Notes under the pieces: model-generated
Told to the model about the DNA's origin: nothing
The model's database searches: none
Seen by the model: only the letters and a program-made list of their open reading frames with translations
Translations under genes and position numbers: made by a program
Source: Diphasiastrum complanatum
Taxonomy: Eukaryota > Streptophyta > Lycopodiopsida > Lycopodiales > Lycopodiaceae
Length of the DNA stretch: 58,000 nucleotides
NCBI GenBank assembly: GCA_029204225.1
Contig: CM055107.1
Span: 16,115,309-16,173,308, forward strand
Direction of reading: 5' to 3'
Shown: piece after piece, positions 1-11,921 of the stretch
Numbering within the stretch: position 1 is the stretch's first letter
Layout: every line of letters begins with the position of its first letter

Positions 1-249
1 TTGTGGAAGACTACTTTTTGGTTTCTAGCTAATGTGATAAGTCAACTTTGAATAATGAGCATATTTGGCTCCCATTGGTGGATCTAGATGACTAGGCACT
101 CTTCACACGTGTGAAGGCCTACTAGACAGTACATAGCTTGTGGATGTACTTGATCTATAAAGAGATCAACCATTTCAATAAAAAGTATCTTAAGAATCCT
201 CATATTTCCCTATAATCTTCAAATGACTTTTAAGTATCAATTTATCATA

Positions 250-870
250 AACATTTAGAATCTTATGATTTGAGACACAGATTGGTCAATGACTCAAGAC
301 CTTTTGTACAGACAATGGTGGAGAGTTCCTATCAGATGAAATGTCTGACTATTTGGCATCATTCGACATACATCATCAGTTCACCACCAGCTAAACCCCA
401 CAACAAAATGGAGTAGCCAAAAGGAAGAACCAAACATTACTAAATGCAAAACGATCAATGATGTCAAATGCTCAGCTCACCAAGAATTTTTGGGCTGAAG
501 CTATTTCAACAACTTGCTATCTGCAAAACTATTTGAGAACCAAAACAGTCAACTCAAAGACTCCCTTTGAAGCTTTCTATGGCTACAAACCAAGTCTAAG
601 ACACCTTAGAGTGTTTGGTTGTCTTTGTTATGTACACATTCCCTCTGATCTGAGAAAGAAACTTGACCTTGTTAGTTGCAGGAGTATCTTCATTGGATAC
701 TCGACATCACACAAAGCATATCAAATTTTTGATGTCAAGTCAAGTTGAATCTCAGTTAGTCGAGATGTTGTCTTCCTTGAAGATAATTTCTTTGACTTCA
801 AGCAGAAGCAACCAATGCAAGAGTTCGTTCCAACGACTCCCATCACCATCGATAGGCCTCGACCTGTGAC
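250..870 (+). pseudogene. Ty1/copia integrase fragment
   Basis: The frame around 305-745 reads TDNGGEFLSDEMSDYL, then TPQQNGVAKRKNQ, FWAEAI, TPFEAFYGYKPSL and HLRVFGC. This is the distal half of a copia integrase core: second catalytic Asp in DNGGEF, and the usual E of the AERKN motif replaced by K. Stops interrupt it at about 390 and 748. It continues into the reverse transcriptase fragment and is a decayed copy that could not be active. Confidence 0.88.
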
Positions 871-1029
871 TATTCCAACGAACATCAAAGATATCCCCTA
901 TTGCACAGCAAGGAGAATCATCATCTTAGCAACCGACTATTGTTCGAAGATCTGCACGACATCGACAAGAACCTGATTATTTTACCCCTCAAGCATTCAT
1001 CAACAACGATGAACCTACTTCAGTAATAG

Positions 1030-2430
1030 AAGCCTTATGGAGTTTGAATGTAGACGACTGGCAATCTGTCATGCATGTTGATTACAATTCATTGATGAAG
1101 AACAAGACCTGGCATCTTGTTGAAGCTCCTATAGATGAAAAGATCATCGATACTAAGTGGATCTTCAAGTTGAAGCTCAATCCCGATGGTTCAACAGCCA
1201 GATGGAAAGCTTGTCTAGTTGTCAAAGGTTACGAACAAACCTATGGGATTGATTACATTGAGACATACAGTCTAGTCGTAAGACTTCAATCAAATTGATT
1301 TTTATTTGCCTTCACAACTACTGAAGATCTGGAAGTTCACCAGACGGATGTTCAAACAGCCTTTGTGAATGGATATATACAAGAAGACATCTACATCTAT
1401 CAACTTGAAGGTTACATCCTTCAAGGCCAAGAACACAAAGTATGTAAGCTGCAAAAAGCTCTCTACGGGCTAAAGCAGACTCCAAGGGCTTGGTTTAATA
1501 GAATCAATCGATTCTTGTTGCAACACAACTTCATTCCTAACTATGTTGACTCTAATGTTTATCTCAAACATAGAGGCTCAAGCTATGTCATAATAGCACT
1601 ATATGTTGATGACTCATTAATCATCAACAATTCAAATCAGTTGCTTCATGAGACGAAGACACTTTTGTCGAAGGAGTTCGAAATGACTGATTCAGACCCT
1701 ATGCACTACCTTATGGAAATCGAGATAACTAGAGACAGAGCGAAGAGAAGTATCACGTTAAGTCAAGAAAGGTATCTAACAAATGTGCTCTACAGGTATG
1801 GCATGGAAACCTACAATTCAATAGACTCGCCTATGGACCAGGATTCAAACTATCAAAGGATATGTGCCCAAAAACTGATGTAGAGAAGAAAGAGATGTGC
1901 AAATCAGTCAATAGTCAAATTAATCATGTATGCCATGGTCTGCACCAAACCTGATCTAGCATTTACAGTTAGCAGATTGTCATAGTTTATGTCAAATCCC
2001 GGCCTACCTCATTGGAAGGCTCTACTGAGAGTAGTAAGATACATTCAAGCCACTAAGCACTATGCTTTGTGTTATAATGGAAATACAGAGGAAGCCTTGA
2101 CATTACTTACTTATTCTGACTCTGATTGGGCTGGTAATGTGGACACAAGAAAATCCACATCTGGCTATCTTTGCTTTCTAACAAGAGGACCCATTTCGTG
2201 GGATAGTCTAAAGCAAAAATGCATTTCTTTGTCCTCCACAGAACTAGAATTTGTCACAGCTACCTCTGCAGTGAAGGAAATTATCTGGCTCAGAAGATTG
2301 CTTTAGGGTCATATGATCTCTCAAATCAGTCCAACTATACTCTATTGTGACAATCAAAGCTACATTGCTCTATCTCTGAACCCACAAACACACTCTAAAA
2401 CTAAACACATTGAAGTTAGCCATCACATAA
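1030..2430 (+). pseudogene. Ty1/copia reverse transcriptase and RNase H
   Basis: RT motifs in order: WHLVEAPIDEKIIDTKWIFK, VVKGYEQTYGIDY, VHQTDVQTAFVNG, CKLQKALYGLKQTPRAWF and the catalytic LYVDDSLI near 1600. RNase H follows from about 2040: YSDSDWAGNVDTRKSTSGYL, ISLSSTELEFV and DNQSYIALS. Frame breaks occur near 1298 and 1883. Same element as the integrase upstream; gag and protease are absent from the window. Confidence 0.92.
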
Positions 2431-2439
2431 GGGTCATGG

Positions 2440-3072
2440 GGAACTAGTAGGAGGGCGCACCTACTAGAGTCCCAAGATGACCCTAAAGAACCCAATGAGT
2501 TATATTCAAGAACCACAAGTTATGGAAGGTGTCTTTTGACATTCCACTAACTTGTGAGCCTCTTGGCCCTTCATTTGCCTCCCCATTTCTTATTGGCTTG
2601 TGTAGGCATTCCATAGTGCTTTGGAGTGTGTCATTGGCCATCTATATGAGAGGGAGAGGGCACCCAATTGAGTGAATATTTCTTGTGTTGTGACTTGCTT
2701 CTATCCTCTGGTGGATTGCTAGTGTGTAGAGAGCTTTGATTTTGCTAGCTTGCTCTTGTGAGGATCACTATCTTTGGTATGGGACTTAGATGGTGGTAGG
2801 ATCTTGAGCATGCTTGTGTTTGTGATGGTAGTCATTGTGGTTTAGCAAGGGGGTGCTATGATAGGTCTTGCTTGAAGCTTGGATCTAGCTATGGTTGGGT
2901 GGTAAATTCTTGAGGCCATCTTGTTTGTCTACTTTTGGAAGGACCTTAGGAGCATTGGAGGAGAGACACATTGGAGGAGAGGCACATTGGAGGCTTTTGG
3001 AGGCATTGGTGGACATCTACTCAAAGGCTTAATGGGGTGCTCTTCCTAGTTATTAAAGTGATATCAGAGCCT
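2440..3072 (+). mobile_element. LTR-like segment ending in a primer-binding site
   Basis: GTGATATCAGAGCC at 3059-3072 resembles the initiator-tRNA-Met primer-binding site TGGTATCAGAGC. The preceding 600 bp would then be a 5' LTR of a plus-strand element. The copia pol upstream stops abruptly at about 2437, so this may be its 3' LTR, a separate insertion, or a solo remnant. No second copy of the LTR was seen. Confidence 0.4.
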
Positions 3073-4430
3073 CTTCCAAAGTGTGAATGGTAATTCTAAA
3101 CCTCTCTTTTTTGTTGCATAAAAATCTGCTATCAAGTTTTTGTGATTGTGAGGTAGAAGTAGCACCAATTCTTGTTTCTGGACATTGGTGGGCTTCTTTT
3201 TAGGTGCTATCTTTTTTAATTTTTGGAAAGTTTTCTAAGTTGAGAATAGAATGACGAGCATGCCCAGATTATCAATTTGATAGGTAGAATCAATTGCAAG
3301 TTGAAAAGTAGTTGAATTTAAAGGTATTTCATGATAGTAGAGGTTGGAATTTTCTTGTTTTGAAGTAGAGAAGTAGAAGTTTGATCTTTTGTTGGCTGTC
3401 CAAATCTGTGGGCCCTGCCAATAAGAGCCCAACTTCAACTTTCAAAATCTATTTTTGAAGTTTAGTTTGTGCCTAAAGTGAAGTTACTAAATGTAGAAGT
3501 AGTTTGGAAGATTGGTTTACACACTAAAATTAGTGAGGAATGAACCCATCTTAGGCCAAAGCTACCCTTTATTTTGAGTTTTTTTTTTTTCCATAGAGCT
3601 TCACAGCCCTTCATAGAACTTCAGTGACCTTCACAAAACTCTAGAAAACTTCAAATCTGATTTTTAGTCTATTTGAACCTAGGACTAGTGAAAATAGACC
3701 AAAAATTCTGGTTTTTGTGAAGGGAAGTGGATTTTACATTAATGAGAAAATTGTTATTTTGAAACACTGTTTTTTTCACAGAACGTCAGTGACTTTCATA
3801 GCACTTCAGTGACCTTCAAATCTGATTTATAGTCTATTTGAACCTTGGATTAGTAAAAATAGGCCCAAAAAAATTTGTTTTTTGTGAAGAGAAGTTATTT
3901 CTACATCAAAGAGAAATTTCTTTTGGTTAAGGATTGTAAATTCGTAGCACTTTAGTGACATTCAAATTTGATTTTAAGTCTTGGATTAGTAAAAATAGGC
4001 TAAAAATTCTGTTTTTTGTGAAGAGTTAATTCTACATCAAAGGGAAATTTGTTTTGGTTAAGGATTTTAAATTCATTTCACTTCTTAACTTTTGAGTTTA
4101 ATGAAGTAAGAGAAGAAATTTGCTACCAAATCCTAACAAATGATAGTTCTCCATTCCACATTGCTACAAACATAGATGAAACCATCCTAAAATTTGATAA
4201 ATGTGAATGAAAATTTGCCATCAAACTTAATAAAGGTCCACTATGAGTGATGATTATGGAAAACTAAAAAAGAGAACCATCATGTAAATGAAAACTTGGA
4301 TGAGTTTTGTGTCATTTTCATGAGAATGAATCTAAAAGTTTTGAACTTTTTTTGAAGCTTGGATTGAGCTTGTAATTGTCTTTTTCTAATCTTACTTTCT
4401 TTGTTGATGCTTTGAAAACTAGGATCAAGA
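3073..4430. repeat. AT-rich non-coding stretch with degenerate 150-bp repeats
   Basis: Between about 3595 and 4080 a unit containing CTTCAAATCTGATTTTTAGT, GGA(T/C)TAGTAAAAATAG and TTTTTGTGAAG recurs three times with decay. No coding region is recognised. It may be the internal non-coding part of the element with the primer site at 3059. Confidence 0.45.
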
Positions 4431-4760
4431 TCAAGACACACCCTCATAGATCAATCAACCCCTAATACCACCTTTGATTTATCTAAACCTGAAAGTGTGG
4501 CACAAGCTTTACAACATCTCTACCAACAAATCCAAGAAACAAACCAAAAATTACTTGAAACCAATTTGAAGAATCAAGCTCTTGAATCTAGATTGGAGCT
4601 CCAAGCAATCTGCATCGAATCAGAAGCTGACTCAAGGTCAAGGACAATCATCAAATTCACAATCGAAGAAGAAGATGTTTTGAAAGTATTGCAAGCGCAA
4701 TAATTTCTTGTGCATGACTACGCCTATCAATATTGGACAAAAAGTAGTGATAGAAATCAT
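4431..4760 (+). other. Short coiled-coil-like open frame, unidentified
   Basis: A Gln/Glu/Leu-rich stretch with heptad character (ALQHLYQQIQETNQKLLE, then ALESRLELQ) is open from about 4431 to 4703. It could be the start of a retrotransposon gag-like ORF downstream of the primer site at 3059. I do not recognise it, and it may be non-functional. Confidence 0.25.
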
Positions 4761-4919
4761 GTTCAATCTTTAGCAACTAACTTTGAAATCGCTAGCAACT
4801 AAGTGATTACATAGCCAAACATATAACATTGAATTATTAGACAAATAATAAGATATTAGCAGTTACAAAAGAATTACAGAGATGCATGCATACTGATATG
4901 ATACTGAACGCAATAAAAG

Positions 4920-5990
4920 ATAGATTGATAAGGTTCTGTTCTTTCTTTCAGCAAGACCATTCGACTGACGTGAATAGGAGGTAATGTGTTGTTGCTTAAT
5001 GTCATTGTTAAGGCGATACTCCTTGAATTCGGTGGAGACGTATTCTCCCTTGTTGTCGGACCTCAGTGCTTTGATTCTTTTACTAGTTTGATTTTCTGCA
5101 TGCCCTTTGAATTGTCAAAGCCTCCGATTTTTGCTTAATGAAGTAAACAACTGTTCTTCTAGAAAATTTGTCAATAAAAGTAATGAAATACTTTGCATCT
5201 AGCAACGATGAAGTTCGCATAGGTCCAGATATATTTGAATGAACAATGTCTAACAGACCTTTTGTTGCATGCCTATGACCTGATCTAAATGAAACCCTAG
5301 TCTGCTTTCCAAGGATGCAACTATGACAGGACAGGGAGGTCGACTTTATCGGTTGGATAGTCGAGATCAAGTGCTAGGGATTGTTTGAACATGTTCGATA
5401 CAAATGCATAATTCAAGTGTCCTAAGCGATGATGCCATATTAATGCTTTATTGACAAGAACAGAGGTTTTCAAGGCTTGACTAGTATCATAATAACAATG
5501 TGCCAGTCTATATAAGTATCCATGTCTCTTGCCGAGTGCAAGGATCTTATTGCTCCTATCGATAATTCTACATTGGTCAGATTCAAACTCCACCCTATGA
5601 CCTAAATCTATGATTCTACTCACTGATAACATATTTGTAGATAGTTTAGAAACATACAAAACTTTTGACAATTGTTTAAATTGATCATGCTGGAACCTTA
5701 ATCTTACAGTTGCTTTTCCTTCAATAGTGTGAGTGCTATTGTCACCAAGATGAACATACTTCTTTGCGCTTTAAGGCATATAGGAGTGAAAGATCTCATG
5801 ATGATTGGTCATATGTTGAGTAACTTCAGAATCAAGAAACCAAGAATCATCTAGAAGTGTCTTTTGGTCTTTGACCATAAATGCACCTTCGTCTATGTCG
5901 ACTTCGGGAGATGCTGAAACTATATTTGCTTGTTGATCAAGTTGCTTGGCTGTGTTCTTCACTTTGAGAACTTTGCAATCCTGGATCTCA
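4920..5990 (-). pseudogene. Ty1/copia protease, GAG-pre-integrase and integrase fragment
   Basis: Read right to left: protease WFLDSEVTQHMTNH at about 5870-5780 (catalytic D-S-G changed to D-S-E); LYVSKLSTNMLSVSRI; pre-integrase IWHHRLGHLNY and CHSCILGKQ; integrase FITFIDKFSRRTVVYF; RSDNKGEY and QSNGLAERKN at about 5080-4950. Frame changes occur near 5340 and 5100. The orientation is opposite to the copia fragment at the left end, so this is a separate insertion. Confidence 0.88.
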
Positions 5991-5999
5991 TGTCATCAA

Positions 6000-7150
6000 G
6001 AAAAAAAGTATATACTATAAAAATCTTTAATGATCATCTATTTATACTAAAGCAGTTTAAGCTCATCTGGTAGGATAGCTAATCAGGTCGTAGATCACAA
6101 TTGGTAGTTAGTCGTAATGTGTTGTCATCCATCTAGTTAGGACTTCTCGGAAATTTACTTGCAAAGTAGCTAGGGCAAGTCTTTAGCTTCATATTAGGCG
6201 GGACAATAACTGTCATCCTTCGACATGTTCGAATCCTTTGATTTTTGTCGGAGTCATCCGATATGTTAGAGCCACCTGTTGAGCGATTCCCGAGTATTTC
6301 TGCAGACTGTGTAGAAACATGAAGAAAACTACAAAATTGGATAATGAATGGATGTAGATTAGAGATCGATTATTCGGATGAATCACTCCTGATAGTAGAA
6401 TAATCTAATAGTTTCATCTTTTATGACACTATTCAAACTATTAGAAAAATAGTTATCTAATAAAATTGCTTTATCAACAACAAATGTAGATTGGAAAGCA
6501 CTCAACTTCATTGCCTTGCAATATCTACATAAAGTACTAAGTATCATCAATCTTAAAGATAAGAAACAAGCCACTACCTCTGTGGTGTAGATCTTCGAAC
6601 ATTCGGATGTTCCATCATGATCCAACTCAAAGGAAGATGACAAGGTGCAGAAGTGGAAGGTATCAAGACAAAGTTGTCTTTGATATTAGTAGTCGATAGT
6701 CATTTGGAGATATTAGAACTCAAAATGGGCCCTTTGTCAAGATGTTGTTTTTGACTTTGCACGCTTTCAACGCTTATGTGTCCTAATGAATGGTGTCCAT
6801 CTGTGACAAACTGTAACAATGGTTGATGGACGGAAATTGTATTTAACTTTTCCGGTCAAATTTTCGTGATTTTTAAATATCCTGCCGGGCAGAACAAACA
6901 ATTGTGATTGGACCACAGCTATTGCCCGAATACTCTTATGTTGTCCGTCATTGTACACTCGAGGTTGATTTGACGTCAATAGTCGTAAACTGTAGTTAAC
7001 AAATCCTTCTAGTTTAGAAACTTCTTGTCATTCATAGGTATACCTCTCTTTTTCTTCATTCTATCTCTTATTTTGGATTGTCATTCTTAGGTTTACCTCT
7101 TAATCTCTTCATTCTGTCCGTTCTCAGCCTGCGTACACTTACTTTCGACT
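6000..7150. other. Non-coding stretch; possible promoter and 5' UTR near its right end
   Basis: No recognisable gene. At 7000-7150 the plus strand is strongly pyrimidine-rich (CTCTCTTTTTCTTC, repeated phrases with CTCTT and ATTC) and leads directly to ATG at 7152, as in plant 5' UTRs. A TTTAAATAT box lies at about 6870. Confidence 0.3.
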
Positions 7151-7151
7151 A

Positions 7152-8540
7152 ATGGCTACACATAATCGGAGGCCAAGAGGAACCATTGATGCAATCAATA
7201 TTTGCAATGAAAAAAATGCAGAAGATCAATGGATATCAAGAAGATATCGAAAATATCAATGGATCTTGATGCATCCCTCTACAAAAGGCTCATTCCGGAA
7301 AAGCAAAAGATTGGATAACATATATAGAAGTTCTTGGAAAGATAGAATAATGGATTTCAAAGTATCACCTGCCGGTCAATCTATCATGGAAGATTTAGTT
7401 CAACATGCTTATCTTCACAATGAGCTCAACATTCATGATTTGAATCCAAATGATAGAAGAAAATGCAATTGTAAGTTTTTCATATTCAATTTCTTTAGAG
7501 TTAGCATTTTCTTTAAAGTATATTTTTCTTATGATGTTTTTGTTGGTTTTGTAGATTTGTATCCATCAAATTTCGTTGAATGACAAACAGTTCAATCGAT
7601 TGCAAGAATAATCGATGTCATACATTTGGATATCGGTATTTTACAATATAAAGGTCGTTCTCCAAAATCACTTTTAGAGTCAGGAGTTTTCTTTTATGAT
7701 CACACCTATTTTCTTGATAAAAATGGTCTAGTTGGTAGATTAGAGCCATATCCTCTACCAAATTTTCGAGTGAGGAATGGATTTCTCCTGATGCAGCAAT
7801 TTTAGAAAGTTTTCAATCTAGGCTATATATCGATATTCAGAGTATATAAAAATGTAGCACTTGATCAAAAAATAATAGATTAAGTTGATATCTACCTTTT
7901 ACTATTTTTGTTGATTTTTTTTTTCCAAATGCAATGTTCAAAGAATGAAAACAATGTAAGGACTTGAGTGCGTTGTTGGATGATGGTTGGGATACAAAAC
8001 AAAATCAACAAGTTGAGTGCAGAGAAACAAAATCAACAAGCTGAGTGCAGAGTATGTTACTCATCAATGACATTTAGATATCACATTGAAAACCAAATGC
8101 TCACTTTGCTGCTGTATTATAGAAGATGAATTAAATGCAAAAATGTTTGGAAGCCACTTGATCAGAATTTTGGTATAAACCCTCAAGAGCAACTTTAGAT
8201 AATAGTGAAAAGAAATGACAACATTCTTGCAATGGTTGAGGCCGAGGAAGATTGGTGTCTCAATCACATTTGATCATAACTAGACATGTTGCAATTCGAT
8301 CTACCTCAGTACTATCAATTTCGAGTAAATGGTGTAAAGGTATGTTATGCCATATGAAAATATTCTTTTTTTTAATTATTTCTAAGTGAACCAGTTTCAA
8401 AATATATATTAACTAAAACAATTTCTCTTGTGCAGGTAAGAGTAAGGCAAGAAGAGCATATAAAATGCAAAGACATTGGAACATCCATGGAAATTGAAGA
8501 TCCATAGATTATGAACAATGGAATTTTGTATTATGTAGTT
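7152..8540 (+). pseudogene. Unidentified spliced gene, probably decayed
   Basis: Exon 1 (7152-7470) starts MATHNRRPRGTIDAIN and ends LNPNDRRKCN at a good donor, GTAAGTTT. A short intron (7471 to about 7554) has a T-rich tract and TTTTGTAG. The next exon gives VQSIARIIDVIHLDIGILQY and FFYDHTYFLDKNGLVGRL with a stop near 7580. A later segment, LQFDLPQYYQFRVNGVK (about 8290-8338), ends at GTATGT and resumes after CTTGTGCAG at about 8436 as VRVRQEEHIKCKD. I do not recognise the protein. It is convergent with the histone-like/peptidase gene and may belong to the same mobile unit (inference). Confidence 0.4.
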
Positions 8541-8589
8541 CAATTTTTTGTATACATCATTTTTGAAAATATATGAACCACTTTTTCTA

Positions 8590-8755
8590 TGAGACTCTTT
8601 CATTTCTATGATCTCTATTTCCATGGTGCAGAACACAATGTAATTGCAACTGAAAAATATGAGTTTTCGATAACAAGATTCATTGTCTCCAGCAGGAAAT
8701 GCATTATCTCCATTGGAGAGATCTTTGGTCACTTGAACTCTAGTGACCACTACAA
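8590..8755 (-). pseudogene. Degenerate second copy of the peptidase terminal exon
   Basis: The minus strand gives PMEIMHF, ETMNLVIENSY and related residues, matching the terminal exon at 9194-9340 (SLMEIMYF, ETIKLVLENSYP) with stops. This is a tandem partial duplication about 0.6 kb from the better copy. Confidence 0.6.
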
Positions 8756-9193
8756 TCAGATATCGAATCGATGCTTGCCCTTGTTGAAGTCTCAGATATA
8801 TTGGCTATATTTTTTGTCTTCATTGCCTTGGTCTGTATTGTCCTTGTCTTGGCATATTTGGATATGTTCAGAAGATGATCTGATCAAAGCTTTGTCGCAA
8901 CAAATCTAAGTAAACTTATGTCGCATGTTTGGATTGGATTGGTTGTAACAAAGGTTCAATCAGATCATCTTTATGAATTTATTCAAAAAAAACCATGGTA
9001 AAGACAAGACAAACCAAGACTATGAAAAACAAACATGTAGGAAAACCATAGAGATTGAAGATGAATGAATAATAACCTGAATTAATAACAGGAAAACAAG
9101 CATGTAAGAACAACCATAGAAAACTGTAAATATATTTCTATAAAAAGATTTTGTACATGTGTCTCATCCACATCAAGGGAGGCCAATTTTTTA

Positions 9194-10595
9194 TCAGTAT
9201 GAACTTTCTATGATCTCTACATCCATTTCTCCAGTTGGACATGCTGCCATTGCAACTGGATATGAATTTTCGAGCACAAGCTTTATGGTCTCCTTCCTGA
9301 AGTACATTATCTCCATTAAGGAGACCTTCAGGCATTTAAACTAAAAAAAACAAAAACACAGTTAAATGTTATTAATCAAAGATTAGTTATTAGGAATGTG
9401 ATTATGAAGAAAAAAAACAAAAACACAATTAAATGTTATTAATTGAAGATTACTTCTTCTAGATTGGGAAGTCCATCTTGTAGTGCAAGCCAACTGAAAA
9501 AGTGTTTGGCATTGCATATCGTATACCAACCACAACTGACAACATCAACCTGTTGGGAGAACTGCAATATCCAATATAAACAAAAGTTAGTAACCGAATT
9601 CTAACAGTATGTAATATCGAATCAACGCGCAAGAGGTTAAAATCTACAACGGAAACAAGTGCGCGTCGAACCGATATCCAAAAAATATTGTTTGAATATT
9701 GGATCAACGCACACGATATGAAAACAAAACAAAACAATAACTACAAGGGCGCGTAGAACCGATATTGAAAAATTTTTACCTCTATATCAACAAATTTTAG
9801 CTTCATATATCATGTGGTACTGGAAAGAGTTCCAGTATTTTATAGATATGGCTCCTGGCAATTTTGTGTGTGTGTATGTAATAGAGTTCATTTTTTAACA
9901 AACTGGATTACACACACCCTCATCATTGACATATAAGGACAACACATATAAGCTCCAATGATCACTACAATCAGAAAACAATAAATTTATGAAAATGAAT
10001 GTGAAATCAAAATTCATATAAAAAATTCAACTTAATAACATCTTATAGAAATTTACTTCCTTTGTTGTGTATGGGAGCACGAGAATTGGAGTCCCCAGTC
10101 TGACGTATTGGAGCATATCATCGTGCAAACTTTTGAAATCAAAAAATTCAAATGCAGCCATGAATTGAAGCGGAAACAATGCTACATCTATAAACAATGG
10201 GGTCTGGAAAAACTCCATCCAGTACTGAATTGCCCCCCCTCCTACATTGTCCCCTAGTATTTTATCCCTACTTTCTGATTCACCTGTATCTACTTTAGAA
10301 AGGGAAAGATCAGCGTTGGTTTTTGGCATCTTAAAACTGTACAGAGGACCTAAAGCTTTAAGATATGTGTTTAACAATTGGTCATACTGTACATATTGAG
10401 GGGTATCTACAAAGGCAAGTGCAGATGTGAAGGAAGTAATATAGATAAACCAGTAAAAGAATTGTCATTCAAAATTGATTCTATTTTTACATTTACAAAA
10501 TCATCTAAATCATTTTCTAGAATAGGAGGTGGGGAACTAATATTTGTGAGGGTAGGAGGAGCTGAGATTTTGAAGGAGGAGGAGATTTATTAGGA
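9194..10595 (-). pseudogene. C48/Ulp1-like cysteine peptidase exons, decayed
   Basis: Exons on the minus strand: about 10595-10050 (TPQYVQYDQLLNTYLKALG, then RLGTPILVLPYTTKE); about 9964-9781, starting with the candidate catalytic-His motif DHWSLYVLSLY; 9561-9454 (QQVDVVSCGWYTICNAKHFF, candidate catalytic Cys at 9532-9534); 9340-9194 (last exon, SLMEIMYFRKETIKLVLEN to EIIESSY and stop). The last two exons join in phase 0 with good splice sites (gatattgcag; polyT-tag acceptor). H-W plus Q-x-D-x-x-SCG is the pattern of C48/adenain-type peptidases. The usual Asp is not clear. A stop and a (CA)n slip interrupt the His exon. It continues from the H3-like frame after a frameshift, so one H3-peptidase protein is possible (inference). 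Confidence 0.5.
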
Positions 10596-11256
10596 GAGAA
10601 AGATTTAGCAGGAGAAGATGGAGATGGAGTTCTAGGAGGAGGAGAAGGAGACTTAGGAGGAGATTGTGGAGTAGTTAGAATCACATGCAAAGAAGATGGC
10701 TTTGGAAAATCCCTCGCTTTATTAGGAGGGTCATGAGACCTCCTCTTCTTTGAAACACTCCCGCTCTGTACTCAAAAAACAAGCCGGGATGGTTGAGATT
10801 GCTTTTGCTTTCTTTTCTCTGCATCTTGTTTTGGAGGAGATGAAGGAGCTGGTCTAAAGTATTTTGCAAAATTGTATGTGTCCCATAGCCTGAACACAAT
10901 GTTGCAATCCTTGGGCATGATGGTCACCCTCTTGGCATGGACAACTGCAACAACAGTATCTGAAAAAAATTTCACTTGGAAATCCTCATATGCAGTGTGC
11001 AGCACCTCAATTGCCATTACAGTCCATCTCACATCTGTAGATAGACTTCTTGTAACTTGTCTGATGGATCTCTGTATGTGAGATTTCAGAATCAGAAGAT
11101 TATTGGTCTTCTGTAGCTTTCGAATATCCTTCAGCTAGGGAGGGTCTCTTCATCTACCCCCTGGCCTAGGAGGAGGTGGTGGTGCATGAGGTGGTGGTTG
11201 GGGATTATCTTGACCCCCTCCTCTGATTGGAATTACACCAGGGTGGATTTGTGTTG
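10595..11256 (-). pseudogene. Histone H3-like domain protein with Ser/Pro-rich tail, decayed
   Basis: The frame starting at ATG 11256 reads MQTKKTTQ (compare the H3 start MARTKQTAR), a Pro-rich tail, RPGGR, then LKDIRKLQKTNNLLILKSHI, TDVRWTVMAIEVLHTAYED and VVHAKRVTIMPKD. These align in order with the H3 N-terminus, alpha-N helix (REIRKYQKSTELLI), alpha-2 and the invariant AIHAKRVTIMPKD. After the fold comes a Lys/Pro tail, then in the same frame KKRRSHDPP and repeated SPPKSPSP/RTPSPSSP motifs. Three in-frame stops (TGA, TAG, TGA) interrupt it; two would be C-to-T changes of CGA or CAG codons. It is too divergent for a core H3 gene, and the loop does not look like a plant CenH3 (HAKRVTIMPKD is canonical). 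Confidence 0.72.
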
Positions 11257-11921
11257 TTTTCTTAGTCTGCATCATTACTATCCAATATCGGATCAGCGCG
11301 CGATGAAGGAGAACTCAGGATCAAAAGTCAGGTCGAGCGTGTGGAACCGATACCTAAATTTAGACCAAACCGATACCTGAGAGTAGATGGGCACGCGCGA
11401 GTAAAAACGGAATGTAGGTAGGTTGCTTCGGACACGCTGAATTGATATCGCATGGAAGTAGAGAACGATAAAAACTTTAAGCAAAAAATTTTAAGCGTCG
11501 TCCATCTGTATATATAGTGCAAATCCGAAATGATTGCATACGTGGTCTTTTGGAATTTTGAGGCTTGGATTACGCTAATGATTACTTCGAGATATTCAAA
11601 GGCTTATCAATCAAATCAGATTAAATATACATCGATCATCACAATGATTAGTCAATATGGCTAATGACAACCACAATTAATTTCTACAAAAGTATGATCA
11701 CATCTACAATTAATTCTACAAATGTATGGTCACATCTACAATTAATTTTAGAAATTGACAAGGTTATCCTATAAATATCCAACCTTTTTTGATATCCAAT
11801 CATTATAATCTCAAAAAATTCCAAACACTATTATTTCATCCAATAGCGAATCGATGCGCATATACTGCATGTGTAAAACAGAGGAGCTATTCTCGCGTGT
11901 TGAACCAATATTGGAAGGTAT

